From Trichoplax adhaerens (taxonomy: Eukaryota; Placozoa; Uniplacotomia; Trichoplacea; Trichoplacidae): DNA of 64,000 nt. Of the stretch, positions 1 to 11,900 are shown one piece after another; positions within the stretch are counted from its first letter, which is position 1; each line of letters starts with the position of its first letter. A program made the translations under genes and the position numbers. Below the pieces are notes generated by a model. It searched no databases, was not told the origin of the DNA, and worked only from the letters and a program-made list of their open reading frames with translations. Where the stretch lies: NCBI RefSeq assembly GCF_000150275.1, contig NW_002060945.1:9445650-9509649 (forward strand), given 5' to 3'.

Positions 1-619
1 ATACAAGTATGCGAGTGTTAAAAATAGCAAGGAAAGCTGCAAAATCCTAGCACAATGATATTTCGTATTAGGCCCGATACCTTCCTTCAGTTATTGTATA
101 TATTTCACTACTTACGGGCATACACCTATGAATGGAATCTAGAATTGCAGGCCATCTGAACCGCTTTGGTGCCTGTAAATGTTAATGAACTTAATAACAG
201 AGTCTCTCTTAAATTTGATCATACACACGATGTATAGCTCCTGCATGGCAAGATTATGTTCTGATACGCATGGAGATACAATGAAAGTGAATTGTGTAGC
301 GCAGATACTGTGCATACCCAATTACCCATATACGCTAGACCCCCCTCTGAAATATACGTATAATTATCACAAACTCGATTACAGTGCGAATAATCTCTTT
401 TATACACCTGTCAAGAAATTTTGTGCAATTCCATTCAACTCATAGAGATAAGATAAGAATTAATCAAGTCTGTAGCTTACTTGAGTCGGCCCTGGAGAAA
501 AAGCGAAGAATAGGTTGTACTACCGTGGGCCTAGTACAGTACATAAAGATTTAGATTCGTTCCCATTTAGTATCGAAATTACTAATATGCGCTACATTAG
601 AACGGAGTGCTGACGTAGT

Positions 620-920
620 ACGATACAATTCCTTGGAGCCGTGAAATAGTATAAAGTCATCAATAAAGCAAAATAATATAATATACGCGTACGAGCAGAC
701 TACCCGCGGCTGTATTTCACATTAGCGGTTACACATATTAAAGTAATTTTTTTGTTGGTAATTCCTTTTGTATGATACGATTCCTTGATAACGTGAAATG
801 GTATAAAGTCATCCATAAAGCAAAATAATATAATATACGCGTACGACCAGACTACCCGCTGTATTTCACATTAGCGGTTACAAATATTAACGTAATGTTT
901 TCGTTGGCAATTCCTTTTTG
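620..920. repeat. Two-copy direct tandem repeat, unit about 150 bp
   Basis: Copy 1 starts near 621 and copy 2 near 774. Both run through a stretch reading tataaagtcatc, then caaaataatataatatacgc, then ctgtatttcacattagcggt, and end in attcctttt. Both carry the palindrome TACGCGTA (684 and 836). Differences are scattered substitutions and a few short indels, so the duplication is not very recent. Confidence 0.85.
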
Positions 921-2134
921 CTTTGATTCTATAGCTGTCGTGTAAGAAACCTTCTTTTCTTTTATAGTAAAAAGGATATATGCTTCCTTACATATTATTC
1001 GATCGAATGTTTATTTCGAACGGGTGTCGCAGTTAGTAACATACGCTCGTATATATAGATATTTATATTTTCGAGGCGCTGAGACCTTATTTTCAGCACT
1101 GTATCTGATGCCAGTATCGTTTTGATTACGTACACTATATAAGTCGGGCCTAATGATGGTATAACGCAACACGATTTTGTAAAATCACTTTCATAGCTTA
1201 TGACGATAGTAACTTTAAGACCGCAAAAATTGCATCGACCACGCTGCTAAATGGCCCAACGACTATTAATACGAGTATATACACGTCGCCGTACTAACTT
1301 TTACGCTCTTAAGGTCATTAACTTGAATAACTAATAGTAAACTATAATTAGCTGCTTCATTTCTCTGAATGCATAACACTGACTATTACAATTACAGGGC
1401 GAGACAACAATCTCTGCGGTGAAATACCCGCATGAGCCCATTTCTTGTACTGTACGTAGACTATAAATCACTATAGAAAATGGCTTTATTTCGACCGAAT
1501 GCGAGAATTATTTTCACTGTTAACGTTCCATTCATAAACAAGTATTGCTAATTTTAAAGTAGATGAAATGTGAGTTGTTAATTTAATTTCAAATCGGATT
1601 ATAGCGGTAAAGCACTAAAAGGCACTTTGCATATTTTCTTTAAAAAATGAATAATGGTTAGCAGCGTCGAACGGTATTTTTATCCATTTTAGTCACACGG
1701 CTGTTTTTCGTCCGGTACCATGCTACTGTCAATGCTTAGCCCGCTGCTGGATTAAAGTTCAAGAACATGGCCAGGTACCGTTATGAGCTTTAGCATTTTA
1801 CGTACATATACAGTACGCTTATAGCGTTAAGGTACTCATTACTTTGATTTACACTGCTGTAGATTCTCGATTCAAAATAAGCATTCGGGCCTGATACAAC
1901 TCTGTTTACTGTTAGTTTGTTACCGGGAGCAGGTTCCACGCACACTTTTAGAAATACGTATGCAAACTACAGTATACATACAGGCTGATTGTACTAGTCA
2001 TTTTAATTAATTAATTGTGTGGTAAAGTCGTTAAATGGAGTGAAAACCCGAACCCGATCCAATTATTGTATTGATTTTCAAAGCCGAGATGAATGCAATC
2101 GCTATACAAACACCCTATTACCACAGGAATTCTT

Positions 2135-2184
2135 AACCCGAATCCCCCTCCCCTTGATTGGGATCCAAATCAAGGTTTCGGGTT
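2135..2184. repeat. Imperfect 50-bp palindrome centred on GGATCC
   Basis: The outer arms AACCCGAA and TTCGGGTT are exact reverse complements. The inner arms CCTTGATT and AATCAAGG also pair, flanking a central GGATCC. The surrounding 2,130-2,350 is GC-richer than its neighbourhood. It lies just outside the left end of duplicated unit A and could be a remnant of a small mobile element. Confidence 0.6.
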
Positions 2185-2639
2185 GACTTTTGTTGGTTAT
2201 GTGAATCCCGGAGTTGGCATTCAGAAAGTGTGGCGGCTCTGGGCCACCGTACAGAAGACTAGTGCGGTACAACAGCGTCCGCGTCGTTGCACAACAATCA
2301 GAGACTACTGTACTATCCAAAATTTTGCCCCTTCGCTTGGAAGGGTTTTAAAAGGGGCATATTTTAATTATAATTATCCCCTAACTACTACATTGTACTT
2401 TTTAGTACCACAAAGAGACGGTGGCACATTTCTCCAATCGAACTCACGAGGAAACAGTAGCAATACGGTAGATTCATTAATTACGACTGAGAGTCCTTTC
2501 TTAATTAAGGGAATGATTACATGCCCACTTGAAAGATCTACGTATAACATGAAGCCATACAATGAGATTGAAAGATTTCGATTGTTCCAATCATGCATCA
2601 TCGATGGCTTTAGCACAGTTTAATACTACTAATAATGAT

Positions 2640-5600
2640 TCATTACTTCTTCTTCTAATATAGTAATGTAAACTGGTTGACTATATGACTCAAATAAACG
2701 CTGTATGCATAACTATTGTTGGAGGAATGTTCTAGTGGAGTAATGCGTATTGTCTTCAAATATTGGACAATGTCAACTATTGTCCAAGCAACATCTTTCA
2801 AGTCTGTAATTTTGTAAGAGTCATAAAAGAGTAAGTTTTAGTCTACTACAATAGATGAAGTCATCGATTTAGAGAAATGAAGAATCGCCAGAAGGACAAC
2901 TGCTGCTAAGTAGAATAGTACGAAAGCATGCATTCTCAGCGCTGCTTCCCTAGAGTACTTCTTCATCAATAGAGAAAATATCATGAAGGCGGAAAAAAGC
3001 CAAAATGGCAATTGAATTCTAATGTGGGTAATTTGTAAATCAACTTGCAGACTCCGATTTATCATCGACAAGTACCACTATCGGATTTAATTTGAACCTT
3101 TGCTGATAGCACTATCAGTGTCGAGTCAGAATAGAGTATACAGCAAATGATATATAAATTACTGTATTTCGTGTGTCTAAGATGAATACAATAGAAGAAA
3201 GGAACTGCAAGTTAGGCTTTCTGGCCGTCAACACTTGAAATGATGAAATTAAACTATTCTATTAATTCTAATAATTCAATAAGCGATATGAGTAACGATG
3301 TTAATTTGCTGTACAATCAATAGCCTATGGTTTTAATCACTGCATACTATTCATCATACTGTAATAGTTCAGTAAGAATAGCATGATATAATGCCTCTAT
3401 TCTCTACCATTCCTCGAACGAGATCATCGCGCATAGAAAAATGTTATGTATCATTGTCTTACGATTTGTAAAGTGACAATAAAAAATGTCATAAAACGGT
3501 CTACAAAACCAGTTGATGAAGTTAGTACCTTATGATAAAACGACAAACATTCCCTAATAATACATCGCCTACTCGAAACGATGACTAGAATAACCATAAT
3601 GGATCTATTTAAAATTAAAAAAAAAAAAAATGAGAAACGATCGGCATTGAAATCGTATATTGCCAAGTGATGGCCATGTTTTCAGGTGGTCTACTTCGAA
3701 TCTAAATAGAAATTGATTGAATATACTTTAGTAATTAGCGCTAAATAGAAATAACTCATCATCTTTGATTAATCGCTATAAATCCAATGTTTTTTCTATC
3801 TCTTATTTGCATAACTGATTTACATGGGAAAAATATTTTCAGTCTGGCGACAGTCGGTAATACAAAGAGTCATCACGTCATCGATGGCTAGGCTTGGCAT
3901 TGAAGAGGTGCTTTATTTATTGTATATAATCTAATTGAAATTGAAGTACCGCCTCGTTAAAGAAACCCAACCGTCTATCCAGGACTGCAATGGTCTATCA
4001 CTAATTGTCTACTATTGTTTCATTATTATAATAATTATTCTTATTTTTACTGACTTATCAATTTGAATCTACCCCTAACTGATTGTTGCACTGTATACTA
4101 AAGCTATTTTTTCAAGCTGCCTCGGCGTATGTATATCAATTCTTATTCTTTTCTCGACATTCTATCTCTCTTACTCAGTAGTTGTGCTTCCTTATCTTTA
4201 TTTTAGTCGATCATAGAAGATTATTCTGTAACGACTGGCTATAGTACTTGTAACTAGTATCTGTTTGCTATTTTGTAAGCAGCGTGCGTCCTTGGAATAT
4301 TAGATCAAAGCATTTCACTTGTACCGTAGAAAGCAAAATCGATTCAGTATTCCGTTAATTATTCATCTATCAAATACGGTAAGACATTATTCTATAATTT
4401 CAATTTAATTTGTGAATTGTTTATGGAGGCGATATCATTAAAATAAAATTGATTCCATTAACGTAATCGACTTTTATAGTGGAAAAAAATTTGAATTAAT
4501 GCGCAACGTGGATATTACTCTTCCGTTTATTATTCCCATATTATTTTTTCATCAACTTTGGATTAATTCTGTTTGCATTAGTGCGTTACTACCATAATTT
4601 AACAACTTTTGTTTCTATAAAGAATGTCTCATTTCACCTTTACAAGCGTCTACATTCTAGTCGTTAATCGTTACTTCAAATCGTCCTCAAATGGGACATA
4701 AAACAACAAACGCCTTCAAAATTGCAAAGTGTTGTCACCCAATAACATCAAAATGTCCCCCTACTTTTACACTAGATAACGTCAACAGCGATCACTTGCC
4801 CATTCATTTTCGCTAATTTTATTATAGTTAACATCCTGAAATGCTTAATCAAGTTTTAAAGACGATGTCATTTTCATTGATGCTATGTGAAATTTAAGTG
4901 ATCTAGCTAACTCACTAGTCATTCTTCAACATCTTACCAATGCGATATTAAACGAGAATCATTCTTTTGGTTAGAGTGTAGTATTTTTCAAAGTAGCACC
5001 TTAACAGTTAACGCTTATTGTATTACTCTACTATGGAGCCTACAGTAGTAGAGTAAATGAACTATAAAGTTGACAGTTGACATTTAACCTATTTGTACAC
5101 AAACATTACATTAACAAGCGATAAAATATAGAATATTACATGTTGTACAGTATATCGAGCACAAGCCGTCGATGATCAAAACGTTGAAAATGATTAAACT
5201 ATCTGACGCTCTGTACCATATTGGTATGGGCTAACGCCTATGAACAAATTGAAAATTGTGCATATCGGTACTTTTATACGCTTTACTATCGGTAGACACT
5301 GATTTTACCATCAAAGACTACCCGTATATTGACTATAGAGTTCAAGTATACTGTAAGCCACAAGAAATTGTTACACATTGACGAGACTGCTTGTAATAGA
5401 CGATGCTCGATATTGTAGAACTCCTAAAACGCTTTGTTCTCGACTTATTCTGTATATTATAGCGGAATAGTGAAAGGAGAAAAGCATTGTGTTCTTTAGT
5501 ATTTAAATAAATTATATGCGTAGTATACTAGAATTTTTCAACTAATAGAAAGTCGTATCATATTTTTATTTTTTTGGCATTAGAATATCGACATCTATCC

Positions 5601-8600
5601 AATAGTTTACAATGATTTTTATTACCACCTTCACCCTTGAATTTACGTAGTGTAGGCAATACTGTAAACTTTAGTGTAGAGTATAACCAGAGCGGGCAAG
5701 TTAGTTATCATGCCTTGAGAATACGCCATACGATATCGCGATAAAACGATGATTGCTAAAGCATATCACTAAGCCTTCATTTTACATTACTCAATTTAAT
5801 GCTACCAATCCGTCTTTAACGTTGGTGTTAAGAAAGATACTGGTAATTACATCATATCCGGTATGATACGTAGTAAATCTCTTAATAAAATGAACCTATT
5901 TACGAGTTTGCAGAACTACATCGATTGATAATCCAGAGTTTTACTAACTTCATATCTTACGCGTATACTCTAATTTTTTTGCATATTGATCAACTTTGAA
6001 GGCAAATTTTTATTGACATAACTTTTCGATAAAGAATACTTGAGTGGACGCATCAGTAAATAATGACATATTTTATTGTCAAATAAATACAAATGATCAA
6101 ATAGTTCGATTTACACTTCCTACAAGAATAGCTATAAATTGCGGTAGGATATAATTAGAGGGTATTAGCTTGATGAATAGGAAAAGGTCGATATCTTGTC
6201 GACTAAAAAGGCAATATAGTTAAAATCATCAAATAGTATTTGTAAATATTTTACTGCAAAAGGAAAGCAAACAGATTCACCCAAATATAAGACAATCACC
6301 TAGATTAAACACTATCAAGATTCATAGCCAGAAGCCGGTAGTTACTATATAGGAAAGTAGTTCCTTTTTCGTTATACCGTACGGGAATATTGCATAATAT
6401 AATGATTGCATTAAGCAATCCAGCGATTTCGTTACCAATAGTAAAAACATGAGCTAGGAATTTTAGTGCCATAAGCAATTGTCATTCATACACTCGTCAT
6501 CGAATGGATAGCTTTTTGAATGATACCTACCTTAAGGTCAAATAGAAACGATTGTTTCAGGAGCCTCTTTTAATATACAGTACTGTAGGACATACAGTAT
6601 CGACCTTTTAATACATTTACTAAAAAAAATTTGATTTTAACGCTGCCATATGTTTAATATTTTACGTGTAAACATATCATTGTAGTGGGTTAAAGGTATC
6701 CTAAATATTAATCCATCAACAATGATAACATTATGATCGGAAATTAAAAGTATGAAAAATGTATCATGTTGTAGTCGGCATAAATAAATTAAATTTTAAA
6801 GAATCAGACCCGACTTTCAAAGATCGCAATGTAATTAGTATGATCAAAATGATATGTAAATAAATTATACATAAAATAAGGAATGATATTTGCAATAGTT
6901 TAGACATTTTTTTGTTTGTCTTTGATTATACAGCACATTTCATTACAACTGTAGATGTAAAATAAAATTATTAGATAGATAAACAGTTCTTACGCTCAGA
7001 TGATAATTACAATACATTAGTGTAAACTACTATATTTGCCTTATATGTTATACATAAAAATCTAAACGTTAATGTGTCGTGAGTAATAACATAATTACAG
7101 CGAGAGTAAAGCATTCAAAAGTAGGAGATCATATTTTATTTAAGGCATGCTGTTGATCACTATCTAGTAATACGGAACACTAAATACTGATAAAATGGCG
7201 ATTTACAAAGACAATGCGATACGACTATAATATATTTTCGCAAAATATATTACCCAATTTTAATCTTTAGATCAACGGAAGCGTGATACGCACTAGTATC
7301 ATAATATAATGTTTAGTTTATGGTATCCTGTACATTACTATCCACAATAAATCTGTTACGCGTGATTTAATGAACTAGTTCACGACAACAACAACAATTA
7401 AAAGCAAAACAAATAAAAAATACGTAGAGATGATTACTACATTCACAATTCTTCTTTTACTTTATAATCAGATGAATTTAATGGCATAATCTGAATGAAA
7501 TAAGCAATTTACTAATCACTAACAATATCCCAGTCTTACATCAAAGTTTATCGGCTAACGTGTACGTATACAGTAGAGTGAAACTTCAGACATAGAACAA
7601 ATATCGTAAAATACATGACTGATAGTGTACTATTCAGTATTATACACTTTCTGGTGCGATTATAGTATCAAATTCTAATCAATATGTACACTAAAGGGTC
7701 AAAATTTTTCATTTTTCTTCATCTTCTTGCGATTAAACTTACTAACATTAGCTTCCCAAGACGACTACGTAAACCTCTATAAGCATACTTTACAATCAAT
7801 ACACGTACTTTTATATTTAAAATTGATACAGTAAATTAAAGCTTCAAATCATTCATAATTGATTATTATATAATGATTTGATTGAATGTATTTAATTTCT
7901 GGGCTCAACAATAGACTACTTCTTATTGCATCGCTAATTTAAAGAAGTCAATAGTCAAGATAGCGCTGATTGAGAGATTAGACAAAATATAGACAAAAAC
8001 TGTAAATTGGAGTATTGGGATATCTATAGTCATGGGCGGCGTACTACATTATCGCCGTCTTGAAATAATAATAATGGCCTAAGAAAAATTTACACGTGCA
8101 TTAAAATGTAATGAATTAATTGTCCCTATTTCATTTAACTGTGGACAGCATAATTGATGCTATCTAGTACTCCAATATGCGCGTATTTCTAACTACTGTA
8201 TTCGCATATAAATTCGCTTAAAAGTTTAATTGCACGACACTCTAATGCCGGAAATGAAGAAGGAAAATTACCGATACTATGTAGTCATTGTAGTCAAGAT
8301 AGCTGTATGCGTAGTGAGTCAGTTAATTTTTCTTTGAATAAGAAAGATTACAAAAAGAACTGCAATTATATCACAAAGCATTCAGTATGTTATAATGCGG
8401 TAAATACATAAAAATTTAACGGTATTCCACTAATGCAAAATCTACAGCTTAAAAGAATAATTTTAGTAATCGCACAGTAGGACTAGTTTCGATTTCTGCC
8501 ATTATAATATACGGATAGTAAGACTGTCACAAAGTTTTTGCATATTCTACCACTGTTAAACCTTAAAGTATCATGATCGGTATAGTTTGTTTTCCAGTAT

Positions 8601-8680
8601 TTATCATCATTACTAGTACACGCATATTTCGATAGAAATCTCTCTCTTTACTTACTCTTAAAAACTTACAATATCTGAAT
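2640..8680. other. Long non-coding upstream region of gene 1
   Basis: About 6 kb without a supported coding exon. Its counterpart in unit B (about 20,590-27,020) is alignable but carries many substitutions and frame-breaking indels. Any short open frames here are therefore not preserved. Conservation between copies rises toward the gene, from about 7,930 onward. Long homopolymer and AT-rich runs occur (an A run near 3,617-3,630). Confidence 0.6.
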
Positions 8681-8689
8681 CGTTGACTA

Positions 8690-8870
8690 ACTCTACCATC
8701 TTGAGCAATACTATTTATATATAATTAAAGTTAAAGTATCATAAGTTATAGATATTGTTCCGTTTAAGTAATTTTTTGCATTCATTAATAACGTATGCAT
8801 CTTTTCTATCACCTATAGCCCAACAAAACACATCGACTTTGGCGTTGGACTCTAAACTCATCGCTCCATC
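8690..8870 (+). promoter_or_regulatory. Conserved proximal promoter / 5' UTR of gene 1
   Basis: The 180 bases before the start codon are nearly identical to those before gene 2 (about 27,030-27,210), while DNA further upstream differs more. A TATA-like stretch (tatttatatata, about 8,713-8,724) is kept in both copies at a similar distance from the ATG. Transcription start and any 5' UTR intron cannot be set from sequence alone. Confidence 0.4.
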
Positions 8871-8937
8871 ATGATTTGGCGTGGATCACTTATGACTGTA
8901 GTGTTTTGCCTTCTCTTACCTGGCTACTACGCACAAG
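8871..8937 (+). CDS. Gene 1 exon 1: signal peptide
   Basis: Encodes 22 residues with a short basic start (MIWRGS), a hydrophobic core (TVVFCLLLP) and a cleavage-like end (GYYAQ). It ends in phase 1 before GTATAC. The signal peptide directs the receptor into the secretory pathway with its N-terminus outside. Confidence 0.88.
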
Positions 8938-11900
8938 GTATACATAGCGATGTTTCATATGCTACTATACAGTATACGCGTATATCTAATTAGGTTCAGT
9001 ATTCTTATACACTATACACTATTATATATTTGGCAATATCTATTATATTATTATTATAGTTTTAAAATTGTTACGGTAAGAAAAGGGTATTACTTTTAAA
9101 CAAATTACATGATGTGAATACAAAGTATCGTAAGAACTGATCTATATCACAATCAATGATTACAATAATAATTTTAGAACACTGTGGAAAAAAATTTATA
9201 TATCTATAAACCATATTAATCAAAATAGATATTATGAATACGTTCCAAAAATATTTACTACGATAATGTTAATATCGTTCTCAATTTCGATGTTTTACAG
9301 AGTACTACGAATTTACCACACATCCAAGCAATGTCTACCTTGCAGGAGGCGTACCTCAAGTTGTGATGTCTTGCAGAGCCGCACCTGTAACAGGCTTAAC
9401 TTGGACTTATCAATGGCGACTAAATAATGATTATCTTTCTGCCCAACAAAGAGGCAATGCTAGATTCACCGGATTTAACAGTAATGAGCTTACAATAGGA
9501 TCCGCTACTAGCGATATTTACGATACCACTCTTTTCGGTAAAGGTAATAATTTCACATGTGTGGCAACCAATAATAATGGACCTATAACGTCAAGAATCG
9601 CAAATATCTTCCGTGTTGGTAAGTTACACCCATAGAAATAACGTTTAACTCTTATATAACTTATATGCCATACGGTACTCGTATTTAAAACGCTATCATA
9701 AGGAATTAACATAATAATATTTCCGAATTTATTATATACCGTACTAAAATATCAGATATTTTCAGGTAAACCATTCTTTCAAGGAAACAGTAAATTAAAC
9801 AAAGAAGCTACCTTTTTAGCGGGTCAAGCTACAAGTATCCAATGTGGTGACACAAAATTTCCGGAAATTCCTATCACCTTATTGTGGCATTACACGAGAA
9901 ATGAATTACGCTTTAATCCATCATCCGATGGAAGAATTGCGATCGCCTTAGATGGCACTCTATATTTCGCTAACTTACTTGTTTCTGATGCAACGCGTTA
10001 TCGTTGTGGTGTAAGGCCTACTCAACCAATCACAAGTACAAATATATTTTTTTCAGGAAACACAACATTAGCTATACAGCCAAGAGGTTAGTCTAAAATA
10101 AATCAAGTTACACCTCGAACAGCGACTACATCTTTTAAAATTTCTTTAGTACTTCGATGCTCTAATTACTATTAACGTAGTAGCAGCAGTTGTCAAATAT
10201 TACAATTTATACATAAATTATTCCAGACATACTAATATAATGTAGAATTTTAATTTCTAATAGTCATCAAACGTTGTACTTTTTTCAAATAATACATTTT
10301 TATTATTGTACTTGCAATTAATATTTACTAATCTATAACTTGTAAATTTTAATCTATCCTTTTCGTAAATTTTTCATCACAGTTTGCACCGGTCAATTAT
10401 GTGGTAAGTACACAAATAGTTCGATATGATATTGTGTATTACTTGTCTTTTATTATGAGCTTTTACTTTTTAAGCTAAGTAATATTAACTTACATACTGT
10501 ATAATATCGTAACAGATTTTGGTCCAGAATTGCATAAAAGGTCCGGTAATGTGCAAGCAGTGATCGGTTCATCGATTACCTTAGAATGTATCCCCAAAGG
10601 AAGGTATCTATTGATAATACGGAAATCAAAGATGTATAGCTGGGTTACTCGCTCAATCATGAGGCCTATTATGAAATGTAGTAGTTTTCCTTTACATAAC
10701 ATTTAACAGTTATTAAATTACAGTGTAAACTTATTCATTACGTCGTATCTAAACTCAAGAATTTCAATTTACTATTTCAGACCAACTCCTATTATCAGCT
10801 GGTGCTTGTATAACTCTAACACTCAATTATGCAACAACATCCAAGCATCATCTAAGTACGCTTATAGTCAAGCCAGTAATAGGCTAACTATTAATAATCT
10901 CATTCCTCAAGATGCTGGAACGTATAGATGTATAGCAAAAAGTATAAAATCTATACAATGGGATAATGTCTTACAAGTCGATCGTAAGTTAGATTTTGAC
11001 AAGATTATAATTATCTAGCAAAGCTGTCCAAAATAATATATTGTGTTAATTGACAATGAGGATTGCTTCGATTTTTAATTTAATAGCAAAATTGACATGG
11101 ATAACAAGGTTTAGATCAATGTCTGCTTCAATCGAAGATACTGTAACTTTTCCTTGTACTGCATATGGCACGCCGCCATTAAAATATACGTGGTATAAAC
11201 AAGCCATTAAATTTCCCCTGACTAATAGTCGATTCATTATGTCGAGTACAAGTGGAAATTTAACAATAAGAAATCTATTAAGTAATGATACCGGCGTTTA
11301 CCAATGCGTTGTTGAAGACAGATATAACAGAATTGCAAGTGGAGGATACTTCGAAGTCAAAGGTTAAATATTAGCTTATAGCTATCTTTACAATGATTAG
11401 CTGTAAATCTACTTAGTTAAAAAGTTGAAGGTTATACTGTATTTTGATATAATAAATTCTCAAAAGTAAATAAGTATGCTAAACTGTTATTTAGTCGATC
11501 CGTATATTACTTATTGAGATAAAATTATATCGGTAACAATTCAGTACAGTACTATTAACTTTCTTATTCACTTATATAGTAGTCTTTAAATCGTTATCTT
11601 GCTTAGTCTATGTTCTCTAAATTTATTCTACTTTGTTAAATTGATATAGTATTTGCAGCCAGATTTACTGAGACGATGCAACAACAGCAGATTATTCAAG
11701 TTGGTCCATCAGCACAAGTAGTATGCCCAATTGACGGAGGTCCAAAACCGACCATTGATTACTTCTTTAACGGAAACCAGATATCATTGTTGGGCTCTAA
11801 TAAATATGAAAGATTACGAAATGGTAATTTATTGGTTAAGAATGTCGTCTTAGCAGATGGAGGAAACTATACTTGTAGAGGAAGAAATCGATATAATCCA

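Larger units (their letters stand above)
1..2400. other. Non-coding 5' region upstream of the tandem units
   Basis: AT-rich sequence with frequent stops in every frame. Apart from a two-copy direct repeat near 620-920, a palindrome near 2,135-2,184 and a weak Ig-like reading near 230-445, I see nothing that supports a gene. It is not part of the 17-kb duplication, which starts near 2,400. Confidence 0.6.

Noticed and set aside
2093-2623. 176-codon open frame on the + strand
   Set aside because: No recognisable domain. Its 3' part lies in the duplication, and the copy at about 20,380-20,575 has stops and indels, so the frame is not conserved. The 5' part overlaps a palindrome.
10490-10702. 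Minus-strand open frames opposite Ig exons (for example here and at 28,824-29,036)
   Set aside because: They are shadows of + strand exons and flanking intron in both copies, without splice or domain support of their own.
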